Below are positions 1 through 6,888 of a stretch of 8,347 bases of DNA, piece after piece. Each line of letters opens with the position of its first letter. The stretch's first letter is position 1. Source of the stretch: Lentimicrobiaceae bacterium (GTDB lineage: Bacteria; Bacteroidota; Bacteroidia; Bacteroidales; WCHB1-69); NCBI GenBank assembly GCA_009787675.1, contig WQSU01000105.1, forward strand, positions 1-8,347, written 5' to 3'. The notes below the pieces were generated by a model. That model was not told the origin of the DNA and did not search any database. It saw only the letters and a list, made by a program, of their open reading frames with translations. A program made the translations under genes and the position numbers.

Positions 1-308
1 GCTATTGAGGAGGATAATCCGCGAGAGGCTACTGCAAAGGAAATCATTTGGTTAATTTCTGCTTCATTAAGTTCTGCAATGGTTCTGCCGCTTTCTCTGA
101 TGCTATTTTTGAAACAGTATAAAGAAACATAATTGTTGTACTCTATCGTTTCACTTTCAGTTAATTTATACTTTTCAGGAATTAATGCCAACGTATGAAA
201 GCCTTCTTCAAATTGTTCAAGTTGATAGTAGGTTTCTGAGAGTGAATACTTTGCGTTGAGGGTGTAGATTTCATCGTACCAATCTCTGATTTGGGTAAGG
301 TCTATCAT
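1..308 (-). CDS. Hypothetical protein fragment, N-terminal or truncated, runs off the window
   Basis: An open frame reads leftward from an ATG at 308-306 to the window edge, giving 102 codons without a stop. It begins MIDLTQIRDWYDEIYTLNAK and continues with a helical, Tyr/Glu/Leu-rich stretch that includes FHTLALIPEKY and ESGRTIAELNEAEI. The frame is closed upstream by a TGA at 335-333, so this ATG is the only start available, 16 bp after the stop of the broken peptidase. From memory, similar segments (DWY-x-E-I-Y, LNA-x-YSL-x-ETY, LALIPE) occur near the C-termini of long Bacteroidota surface proteins, not as stand-alone genes. If so, this is the 3' remnant of a larger gene whose front part was lost. 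No function can be assigned. That the frame is coding is fairly sure; that it is an intact gene is not. Confidence 0.6.
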   Translation of the reverse strand, partial: MIDLTQIRDWYDEIYTLNAKYSLSETYYQLEQFEEGFHTLALIPEKYKLTESETIEYNNYVSLYCFKNSIRESGRTIAELNEAEINQMISFAVASRGLSSSI

Positions 309-324
309 TGTATCGGTTTTGAGC

Positions 325-1257
325 TTAAATAATCATTGTGTTTCTAAATAGAATTTTTTCGGCTTCTTTGCCACCTTCAAAAATACCACCAGACATACTA
401 ATAACATGTGCGCCATTATCTGCTGCAAATTGGATACCTGAACACATTTGGCTTGAAGTGCCACTACCTAAAGAATTCCATACCTTAACAACCATAATTT
501 TTGCATTGGGCGCCATACCTGTCTGTGAACCGGAGGCACCTTGCCCTGCAACAGTTCCTGCACAGTGTGTCCCATTTCCGTTGTCATCCATGGGATTGTT
601 ATTGTTTGAAACAAAATTCCATCCATGATATGGGTAAGTTGGATGTGTCCACATGTTGCCTGCCAACTCATCGTGGTTATAATTTACACCGGTATCAATT
701 ATTGCCACTATAATGTTTTCTCCGGTGTATCCAAGTGCCCATACAACATTTGCCTGTACCTTTGTAACATTGTATGGAAGTTCTCTAGTTGGATATGCCG
801 CAGTTGGTTTCTATTCTTCCGGTAGCATGAATTGTTCATTATCCCATCCTATTATTAAAATATCAGGATGAGCAGACAATGTCTCAATGGTTTCAATGCT
901 TGCACAACAAGTTATCATTTTTACTATCCATAACGATTGTATGTCAGAAACTGCGGATATTGCCTCCCTATGGGTAAGAAAACTTATGAGATTTTTCTGT
1001 GTTGCTTGCGAAAAATACTTCAATTCGTTTACCATAAAGGAGCGTTTTGCTTCTTTGTTTTGGATGTATTGCGTTTTGTTTCGCATTTCAGTTTCGTCAT
1101 ACTGTTCATTAAGGAGGATATTTATTCGCAATTTCTCACTTCTTTCGTGTCGCATAATTTCATATTGCAGGCTCTCATCAATTTTTGATGTAGTTTGCGC
1201 TGTTGTTATCACGTAATTGCAAAACATGATTAAGATTATCATTAGTAACTTTCCCAT
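325..1257 (-). pseudogene. Broken subtilisin-like (S8) secreted peptidase: internal TAG stop and missing catalytic Ser region
   Basis: Two open stretches lie in the same frame, 1257-811 and 708-325, separated only by a TAG at 813-811 (codon 149). Read through the stop, they give a 310-position product. Residues 1-20 form a signal peptide (cleavage near TTA|Q). A prodomain-like region follows to about residue 147, then an S8 catalytic domain with the Asp motif IIDTG (Asp188) and the His motif GTHCAG (His231). The domain runs through VISMSGG and stops at a TAA (327-325) after FRNTMII. Active S8 enzymes also need an oxyanion Asn and a GTSMA-type Ser motif downstream, and neither is present. Translation of the gap 810-709 is open and subtilase-like (TGENIIVA), so the TAG is a point nonsense mutation or sequencing error, not a frameshift. 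The downstream piece could start at the GTG at 708 but would lack a secretion signal. The gene lies 5 bp after the 1263-1727 gene, probably in one transcript. The family call is sure, and loss of function is very likely. Confidence 0.88.
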
Positions 1258-1262
1258 AAATA

Positions 1263-1727
1263 TTACATGTTTTTAAAGTAAGTTTTTAAATCAATCATAC
1301 TATTTGCATCAATTTTGTCAATAATAATTGTCACTTTCCAAGGGGTTTCTACTGCCAGCATATTGGGTATTAATGCAATTTCCAATTCATAGTGTTTGAG
1401 TTCGAGTTGCTTTAGCTTTTCTGCAACACTATTGGATATTCCGGATTTACATATTCCACTTGCCAACAACAAAGTGTGTTTAGAAAAATCAATTTTGGGG
1501 TAACTATCCTCTGCACAAGAAATGTAGTTTTCCAATTCTTCATTACTGTTAATCATCAAAACCTTGTCATCGTAGGGCAGGTTCACCCATTGGCAAGAGG
1601 TTTCAGCCAGGGAGTATTCCGTAAAAGAGATATTTTGCGGATACTCTTTATCAGGTTCTGGGTTGCAAGTAGAGGCAACACCGGAAAAAATGAGCAGAAA
1701 TACTGCAAGTTTTAATAAATTTTTCAT
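1263..1727 (-). CDS. Small secreted or lipoprotein-like hypothetical protein
   Basis: The product is 154 residues long. It starts with MKNLLKLAVFLLIFSG, a clear hydrophobic export signal, and has a Cys at position 21 in the context VASTC. That is near a lipobox, but Thr at -1 is atypical, so lipidation is possible and not certain. The rest is a compact soluble domain with further Cys residues and the stretch PKIDFSKHTLLLASG, followed by alternating hydrophobic strands ending in a Lys/Asp-rich tail. The IDFSK-x-T-LLL pattern recalls small Bacteroidota periplasmic proteins with a PrcB-like fold, but this is a weak resemblance from memory. The stop is separated by 5 bp from the start of the S8 peptidase, so the two genes are probably co-transcribed, and a role tied to the peptidase (inhibitor, anchor or stabiliser) is a guess from position only. 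The start at 1727 is supported by the signal peptide. Confidence 0.8.
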   Translation of the reverse strand: MKNLLKLAVFLLIFSGVASTCNPEPDKEYPQNISFTEYSLAETSCQWVNLPYDDKVLMINSNEELENYISCAEDSYPKIDFSKHTLLLASGICKSGISNSVAEKLKQLELKHYELEIALIPNMLAVETPWKVTIIIDKIDANSMIDLKTYFKNM

Positions 1728-1840
1728 AAAATATTTTTTTTTGATTTATAAAAATGGAAGACTGTTTTGTATAAAAATCATAACTATTTTTTATGTATAT
1801 AACTTAAATTTAGTTTTTTTTGGAAGTTTTTTGTAGTTTC

Positions 1841-1971
1841 TTTATGCAAACCATTTATGGAGTAAAATAGTGGAGTATCATAAAATCACACACTTTTTTT
1901 GGAGTAAAATCATAAAAAATCAAAAATCTGTCATAAATTCGGACATTTTCTTTTATTATGATTTGCATAAA
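1841..1971. repeat. Inverted repeat bracketing an AT-rich leader with short direct repeats
   Basis: TTTATGCAAA at 1841-1850 is matched by its exact reverse complement TTTGCATAAA at 1962-1971. Extending inward, 13 of 14 bases match (1841-1854 against 1958-1971). The 100-odd bases between hold three copies of TGGAGTA (1858, 1871, 1900), two of them extended to TGGAGTAAAAT, and two copies of ATCATAAAA (1877, 1909). A 10-bp direct repeat, ATAAATTCGG, occurs at 1933-1942 and again just outside at 1980-1989. There is no open reading frame of note. The segment lies in the presumed 5' leader of the 1263-1727 gene. It could be a regulatory leader, a set of binding sites, or the remnant of a small non-coding mobile element. 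Chance cannot be excluded in DNA this rich in A and T. Confidence 0.45.
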
Positions 1972-1991
1972 AAGTAGAAATAAATTCGGTG

Positions 1992-2024
1992 CAAATATAG
2001 AAAAAAGTTGATTTAAGAGTCAAC
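1992..2024 (-). promoter_or_regulatory. Putative Bacteroidota-type promoter for the lipoprotein-like gene and peptidase
   Basis: Reading leftward, TATATTTG at 1999-1992 is a perfect match to the TAnnTTTG -7 box. GTTG at 2024-2021, 21 bases upstream, is an acceptable -33 box. Transcription would start near 1985, leaving a leader of roughly 260 nt before the ATG at 1727. The -33 box overlaps the hairpin that ends the gene on the right. No equally good -7 box was found closer to 1727. Confidence 0.5.
2001..2024 (-). terminator. Short intrinsic terminator after the beta-barrel gene
   Basis: On the minus strand, immediately after the stop codon at 2028-2026, GTTGA (2024-2020) pairs with TCAAC (2011-2007) across an 8-base loop and is followed by six T (2006-2001). 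The stem is only five pairs, so termination may be partial. Confidence 0.5.
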
Positions 2025-2025
2025 A

Positions 2026-3795
2026 TTATTTCTTTCCCTTCCTAAGGCTCTCATCTCCAAAGGAATAGGTAATGCCAATGATGGCATTAAATCCAATATT
2101 TTTAAAATCGAAATATTTTGAAAAATGCTGAAATCCAATATTATTCACCATTGCAAAACAAGAAAAACGTTTCGTTACCAAATACTCAAAACCCACTCCG
2201 AAGTTCAATATGGGTTTCATGGATTCAATGGTATAGATAATATTTTTTTCATAATTCAAAGTAGGTACATAAGCATAACTTGAAAAGCCTAGTTTCATAT
2301 TCAGATCGAAAATAAATTTCTCTTTTAAGTAATATTTTCCTGAAAAAGCAACTTCCCAAGCGGGCTTGTACCAAGGTTTTTCTATTGTTTTTAGGTTAAA
2401 ATAGCCCCAGTAATTGGCTTCCAAATTCAGATACAACCGGTCCACTACTTGCCAATTTAAGTTGGCGCAAACATTCAGTAAATTCACATCGGAATAGACT
2501 ACATTAAACTGGTTTTTGAGCAAAGAAGTAGTATCTATAAAAAAGAATGCCATATCTTTAGTGTGGGCGTAACGGGCGGAAATATGGTAGTTCATTTTCT
2601 TCACTAAATTCCCTTTAACGCCTCCAAACACACTAAATTGCGTTTTTGTAAACCTGAGAGAATCCAAGCCTGGTTTTACGAAAGGATTCTCATACAGCAG
2701 ATCTTTAAGTAAATTGTATTTAGTATTTCCGTCGATGCCGGCATAAATGCTCAAAATTCCCGGAACGATACCTAATTGCAACTCCGCGACCGGATATACA
2801 GGACACTTCGCATTCCCATGCATATTGGCATCCAAGCTGTTAATGATGGGAAGCCCCAGTCCCAGTCTAATATGGTACTCTTTTACGGTAAATTTAACAG
2901 AGGGTACAAATTCCATTTTAAAACTATTGAAGGTAGTGCTGATTGCTTGTGTTTCATTATACCAATTATTAACATAATAATCCAAGTTAAAATCAACCTG
3001 CGGACGCAAAAAACCATTTAGTTTTTTAAAATTAAAGTCATAAGCAAAAACAGAGGCTATTCCAACTCTATTTTCCATATCTTTTCTATAGGTATAAAGA
3101 AAATCGTAGTTCAAACGCACATCCTGTTTCAACTTGGCGTCTTCCTGAACAAAGTTTGAGCGCAGCCCAACTTCAGCGTGCAGATGATGGAAATTATTCT
3201 TCAAAGAATCCCTAGAAGATTTGTCATAATATAAGGAATCAAAACCAAGTTCTTTGCTAAAACCATATAAATGCGCTACTTCATGATTATATCCTATGGA
3301 TGAGTAAAGAGTTTGATTTTTAAAAAAACTATGTAAGAACAGCAACACGCGTGTATCGCTGAAAGGGGCGTAAGCATAATTTTTCATAGTTTTTCCAATG
3401 GGAGGCGCCCAACCTGATATATGATTGACATTCAGCCCATAAGAAAACTTGGTATTATCAAAATTATGGATGCAAAGTTCTCCTAATGGGGTAATGGGGT
3501 AGCCAAATCCTATTTTTAAAAAATTCCGGTAGAGTTTTTTCATCACCTCTCCGGATAGTTTTACGGGTTTGAGTTGTGTAGGCGAGAAAGTAAGATCAAT
3601 AGATTGTGGAACAATCTCGTACTCAAAGTTTACAGGTTCATGTGTTATTTCGGGAATACGGGCAGGTTCCGTTATTTTTTGGAAGTTTTGAAGTTTCGGC
3701 GTAAAATCCAATCTAAACCTTGCTGTATCAATAGGTTGCGAAAAAGCAATTCCGAAAAGCAAAAAAGAAATTGTAATTGCAAAGATTTTTTTCAT
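2026..3795 (-). CDS. Predicted outer-membrane beta-barrel protein (TonB-receptor-like barrel, no plug seen)
   Basis: The product is 589 residues from the chosen ATG (3795-3793). This start is preferred over the longer frame from 3855 because it begins directly with a signal peptide (MKKIFAITISFLLFG, cleavage near AFS|Q at 19/20) and because the upstream part covers the promoter region. After a Pro-rich linker (about 20-90, with PVKLSGEVMKKLYRN) the protein is a long run of alternating aromatic/polar strands typical of an outer-membrane barrel, such as FSYGLNVNH, LYLNLEANYWGYF and YVPTLNYE. It ends in a terminal strand, GITYSF, followed by a basic tail (about 10 residues). No plug domain or TonB box is visible, so it is not an ordinary TonB-dependent transporter. 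The family resembles barrels that, from memory, Bacteroidota genomes often label TonB-dependent receptor. Substrate unknown. It is transcribed divergently from the DUF2851 gene. Confidence 0.8.
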   Translation of the reverse strand: MKKIFAITISFLLFGIAFSQPIDTARFRLDFTPKLQNFQKITEPARIPEITHEPVNFEYEIVPQSIDLTFSPTQLKPVKLSGEVMKKLYRNFLKIGFGYPITPLGELCIHNFDNTKFSYGLNVNHISGWAPPIGKTMKNYAYAPFSDTRVLLFLHSFFKNQTLYSSIGYNHEVAHLYGFSKELGFDSLYYDKSSRDSLKNNFHHLHAEVGLRSNFVQEDAKLKQDVRLNYDFLYTYRKDMENRVGIASVFAYDFNFKKLNGFLRPQVDFNLDYYVNNWYNETQAISTTFNSFKMEFVPSVKFTVKEYHIRLGLGLPIINSLDANMHGNAKCPVYPVAELQLGIVPGILSIYAGIDGNTKYNLLKDLLYENPFVKPGLDSLRFTKTQFSVFGGVKGNLVKKMNYHISARYAHTKDMAFFFIDTTSLLKNQFNVVYSDVNLLNVCANLNWQVVDRLYLNLEANYWGYFNLKTIEKPWYKPAWEVAFSGKYYLKEKFIFDLNMKLGFSSYAYVPTLNYEKNIIYTIESMKPILNFGVGFEYLVTKRFSCFAMVNNIGFQHFSKYFDFKNIGFNAIIGITYSFGDESLRKGKK

Positions 3796-3810
3796 AAAAA
3801 ATGAGATAAA

Positions 3811-3856
3811 CACTTGACAAACGTATTTTTCATATATATATTTGCAGGCTTGCAAA
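3811..3856. promoter_or_regulatory. Interleaved divergent promoters with a palindrome, between the barrel and DUF2851 genes
   Basis: Rightward: CTTG at 3813-3816 and a perfect TAnnTTTG box, TATATTTG at 3837-3844, spaced by 20 bases, should start transcription near 3851, ahead of the DUF2851 ATG at 3889. Leftward: TACGTTTG at 3825-3818 is also a perfect -7 box, which would give a short leader to the barrel ATG at 3795, although its -33 box is poor. The leftward -7 box lies between the rightward -33 and -7 boxes, so polymerases could not occupy both promoters at once. TTTGCA-GGCT-TGCAAA (3841-3856) is a perfect 6-bp inverted repeat over the rightward -7 box and start region, and could be an operator. 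Confidence 0.6.
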
Positions 3857-3888
3857 AAAAAACTATTATTACTCTAAACCAACTCATT

Positions 3889-5169
3889 ATGATCTCAGAA
3901 AAGCTATTGCACTGCATTTGGAAGAACCAATGGTTTACCAAAGAGAGTTTAAAAACGGTTCACAAACAAACAGTTTCAATTATTAATCAAGGGTTTCCAC
4001 ATCAGGACGCCGGACCTGACTTTAAACAGGCAATTATCAAAATTGATGACATTACCTGGGCGGGAAACATAGAGATTCATGTGCGTTCTTCCGATTGGTA
4101 CAAGCATGAACATCAACATGATGCAAAGTACAATTCAGTGATTCTGCACGTGGTATATGAACACGACTGCGAAGTTTTCACTACACAAAACATCCCATTG
4201 CCCACTTTGGAATTGCAAAAGTTGCTGTCGCCACAACTCTTGTTAAGGTACAATCAGTTGATGGAAGCGCCCCTCCCCCACCCTTGCGAAGCTTATATCA
4301 ATGTGTTAGAACCCTTAAGCATCAAATCTTTTCTCACAAGATTATCCTTTGATAGGCTCACCCGAAAGCAAACCCATATTTTAGATATCTTACGCACTTT
4401 TTCGTCCGATTGGGAGCAAACACTCTTTTTTATTCTTTGCCAAAGTTTTGGTTTTAAAACCAATGCTCCAGCCTTTGAGCTGCTTGGTAAAGCCTTGCCA
4501 TACAAAATACTAAAGAAACATGCAGACTCCCATTTGCAGGTAGCCGCGTTAATTTTCGGGCAAGCCGGCATGTTGGAGGAAGAATTGGAAGATCCTTACT
4601 ATCAGTCATTACAAAACGAATTTCTCTACCTCAGAGCCAAATATCGGCTCGTTCCCATTGAGGTGAAGTGTTGGAATTTATTGCGGTTGCGCCCTCACAA
4701 TTTCCCGTGTATCCGTTTGGCGCAGTTGGGCGAAGTGATTTTTTACCACCACGATCTGTTCGCAAAAGTAACCACTCCCAACAAACTCTCCTCTTTACAC
4801 AATATATTCGTAAACAAACCCAACGATTATTGGAAAACCCATTACTACTTTGGAAAAGTCAGTCGTGAGAAAGAGAAAATCATGGGAGAGAGCAGTTTTC
4901 ACTTGCTTCTCATCAATGCGTTAGTACCTTTCCTTTACGCCTACGGAACTTTTATGGGCAATGAAAAGCATCAAGAATACAGCATACAATTACTTGAGAC
5001 ATTACCATTTGAAGAAAACCATATTACAAAAAAATACCAACAGTTAGGATTTTGCGCCCAACACGCAGGACATTCGCAAGGGGTGTTAGAGTTGCATCAT
5101 GAGTATTGTGAAAAGAAACGGTGTATGGAGTGTGTGGTGGGACAGACAGTTGTTTCTGAACACAGATAA
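3889..5169 (+). CDS. DUF2851 family protein
   Basis: The product is 426 residues. The frame is open from 3814, but the ATG at 3889 is chosen because the promoter -7 box (3837-3844) lies inside the longer version and because the family usually begins, as here, with a short E-x-LLHxIWK motif. Diagnostic family features are the N-terminal DAGPDF (40-45), then WAGNIEIHV (57-65) and SDWYKHEHQ (68-76). A long helical middle follows (SFGFKTNAPAFELLGKALP), then a C-terminal Cys/His cluster: Cys389, His392, His395, His403, His404, Cys407, Cys412, Cys415. The family is common in Bacteroidota and uncharacterised as far as I know. Pro43-Asp44 followed by Glu62-x-His64 on a strand resembles the core of PD-(D/E)xK nucleases with the last Lys replaced; that is my inference. 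No signal peptide, so probably cytoplasmic. It stands alone on its strand, divergent from the barrel and convergent with RNase G. Confidence 0.9.
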   Translation: MISEKLLHCIWKNQWFTKESLKTVHKQTVSIINQGFPHQDAGPDFKQAIIKIDDITWAGNIEIHVRSSDWYKHEHQHDAKYNSVILHVVYEHDCEVFTTQNIPLPTLELQKLLSPQLLLRYNQLMEAPLPHPCEAYINVLEPLSIKSFLTRLSFDRLTRKQTHILDILRTFSSDWEQTLFFILCQSFGFKTNAPAFELLGKALPYKILKKHADSHLQVAALIFGQAGMLEEELEDPYYQSLQNEFLYLRAKYRLVPIEVKCWNLLRLRPHNFPCIRLAQLGEVIFYHHDLFAKVTTPNKLSSLHNIFVNKPNDYWKTHYYFGKVSREKEKIMGESSFHLLLINALVPFLYAYGTFMGNEKHQEYSIQLLETLPFEENHITKKYQQLGFCAQHAGHSQGVLELHHEYCEKKRCMECVVGQTVVSEHR

Positions 5170-5231
5170 GTAATCAAGTCGTTTTTCTATCCAGCATAAA
5201 CCTTAGAGATATGAGCAGTGGGGTTTCTGTT

Positions 5232-6809
5232 TTACCCCTCATACCCAAACACAATCAAATCATTGTTTTTGTTGTAAAACTTAAATTCCATAACTGAATA
5301 GGTTGATTTGGGTACAATGTGCACCCAACAGTGAAAACGTAAAAACCATTTCCAGCGTTTTGAGAATAATCCCTTGGTAAAGTAGGCATAGATAAAGGGG
5401 TGAACCGTTAAGGTAAAGTTTTTTTCGAGTTGCTTGCCTACCAGATACTCAATCATGTTTTCTATTTCTTCTTGAATGAGCAAGGCGGATTTTATTTTTC
5501 CGGTGCCATTACAGGCAGGGCAAAGTTCTGAGGTTTCAATTACCGTGGTTGCCCGCACACGCTGCCGTGTAATTTGAACTACTCCAAACTTGTTCACCGG
5601 CAAAATGGTGTGTTTGGCTTTGTCGTTCTTCATGAGCTCTTGTAGCGTTCGGTATAACAATGTTCTATTTGCTGTTTTGGCAAGGTCAATGAAATCTATG
5701 GTGATGATGCCGCCCATATCGCGAAGCCGGATTTGGCGTGCAATTTCCACAGCCGCCTCCAAGTTCACACGCAAAGCGTTTTCTTCCGAAGTGCCCGTCT
5801 TGAGCCGGTTGCCGCTGTTCACATCAATTACGTGCATGGCTTCAGTGTGTTCAATAACGAGGTAAACACCATGTTTTAAGATCACTACCTTTCCAAATGA
5901 ACTTTTTATTTGTAAAGCAATGTTCATTTCTTCATACAACGGCTTTTGCCCTTTGTAGAGCTTTACAATATCTTTCTTTTCAGGGATGAAAGCGGCAAGA
6001 TAGGACTTTATTTCCTGATATAGTTCTTTATTGTCCACGTGTACAGCGTCGAAAGATTCGTTTACAACATCACGAATGATAGAGGTGATCTTGTCTTCTT
6101 CCGAAGCTACTTTAACAGGCGCTTTTACATGAGGCAGGTTAGCTATGATTGATTTCCATTTTTCTAACAGCAATTCAAAATCGGCTAACAATTCTTCTTT
6201 GTTTTTGCCTTGTGCAACAGTTCTTATTATTATTCCAAATCGCTTAGGACGAATGGATTGCACAATGCCTTTGAGGCGATTGCGTTCTTCACTATTCTTT
6301 ATTTTTTGGGATATGCTGATTTTGTCCATAAAAGGAACCAGCACCAAAAAACGTCCCGCTAAAGAGATTTCGGAGGTGAGCCTTGCCCCTTTTGTTGATA
6401 TCGGCTCTTTCGCTATTTGAACCAAAATAGATTGTCCCGCTTGAATGATATTGCCAATTTTTCCGGACTTTTCCACTTCCGGTTCTAATTTGATATTGCC
6501 AATGCTTTTCTTTCGGCTGTTAATTACTTGATTTACAAATTCATTAAGTGAACGCGCGTGAAATCCTAAATCTAAGTAATGCAAAAAGGCATCTTTTTCA
6601 TCACAGATGTTCACAAATGCGGCGTTCAAGCCGGGAATTATTTTCTTTACTCTTCCAAAATAGATATCGCCCACTGCGCATTCGTCTGTTTTTTTTTCGC
6701 GGTGGATTTCCATGAGTTTCTTGTCTTCCAACAAAGCAATCTGTACTTCTGTTTCGCGAGAAGTGATTACTAATTCTTTTGAGATGTTTTGAGTTTCTTC
6801 AGTATTCAT
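5232..6809 (-). CDS. rng: Ribonuclease E/G family endoribonuclease (RNase G)
   Basis: The product is 525 residues from the ATG at 6809-6807. It is an endoribonuclease that cuts single-stranded AU-rich RNA and acts in rRNA maturation and mRNA decay. An S1-type RNA-binding domain lies at about 35-125 (VGDIYFGRVKKIIPGLNAAF). The 5'-sensor/RNase H-like part follows, then the catalytic core with Asp329 in HVIDVNSG and Asp372 in IITIDFIDL, the two metal-binding aspartates. The Zn-link cysteines are Cys430 and Cys433 (CPACNGTGK). The C-terminus (HPFIYAYFTKG to the end) matches the short Bacteroidota form without an RNase E scaffold tail. A start at 6851 is possible in frame, but its first 14 codons run through a hairpin loop, its 3' arm and the T-run, so 6809 is preferred. 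HU and a 29-aa basic protein lie just upstream on the same strand, an arrangement I recall from other Bacteroidota. Confidence 0.95.
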   Translation of the reverse strand: MNTEETQNISKELVITSRETEVQIALLEDKKLMEIHREKKTDECAVGDIYFGRVKKIIPGLNAAFVNICDEKDAFLHYLDLGFHARSLNEFVNQVINSRKKSIGNIKLEPEVEKSGKIGNIIQAGQSILVQIAKEPISTKGARLTSEISLAGRFLVLVPFMDKISISQKIKNSEERNRLKGIVQSIRPKRFGIIIRTVAQGKNKEELLADFELLLEKWKSIIANLPHVKAPVKVASEEDKITSIIRDVVNESFDAVHVDNKELYQEIKSYLAAFIPEKKDIVKLYKGQKPLYEEMNIALQIKSSFGKVVILKHGVYLVIEHTEAMHVIDVNSGNRLKTGTSEENALRVNLEAAVEIARQIRLRDMGGIITIDFIDLAKTANRTLLYRTLQELMKNDKAKHTILPVNKFGVVQITRQRVRATTVIETSELCPACNGTGKIKSALLIQEEIENMIEYLVGKQLEKNFTLTVHPFIYAYFTKGLFSKRWKWFLRFHCWVHIVPKSTYSVMEFKFYNKNNDLIVFGYEG

Positions 6810-6817
6810 TCTTTTAT

Positions 6818-6865
6818 AAAAAAAGAAAACTAAATAAAGTGCCTTAAACACAATATTTAGTTTTC
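6818..6865 (-). terminator. Hairpin with T-run directly before the RNase G start (terminator or attenuator)
   Basis: On the minus strand, GAAAACTAAATA (6865-6854) and TATTTAGTTTTC (6836-6825) form a perfect 12-bp stem with a 17-base loop, followed by seven T (6824-6818). The stem is mostly A-T pairs with two G-C pairs. It lies 23 bp after the stop of the small basic gene and its T-run ends 8 bases before the RNase G ATG at 6809. It could end HU/small-protein transcription with partial readthrough, or act as a control element in the RNase G leader. No perfect -7 promoter box was found between the hairpin and the RNase G start. Confidence 0.65.
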
Positions 6866-6888
6866 ATGATAAGGTTTAAAGAAAAAAA

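Noticed and set aside
811..813. TAG as a recoded (pyrrolysine or suppressed) codon
   Set aside because: There is no supporting element downstream, and the product would still lack the catalytic Ser. A nonsense mutation is simpler.
338..1216. Plus-strand open frames opposite the peptidase
   Set aside because: They are antisense shadows of the peptidase frame, with no recognisable motifs, signals or promoters.
3796..3855. Longer start for the barrel protein (from 3855)
   Set aside because: It would put 20 extra residues in front of a good signal peptide and overlap both promoters.
3814..3888. Longer start for the DUF2851 gene (TTG at 3814)
   Set aside because: The extension covers a perfect -7 promoter box and the likely transcription start, and the family N-terminus begins at the ATG at 3889.
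5220..5238. GGGGT...ACCCC hairpin between the convergent DUF2851 and RNase G genes
   Set aside because: Only five pairs, no T-run on either strand, and it overlaps the last RNase G codon and stop. No convincing terminator is visible in 5170-5231.
6810..6851. Longer start for RNase G (from 6851)
   Set aside because: The extra 14 codons translate a hairpin loop, its 3' arm and the T-run, giving a Phe-rich peptide not seen in the family.
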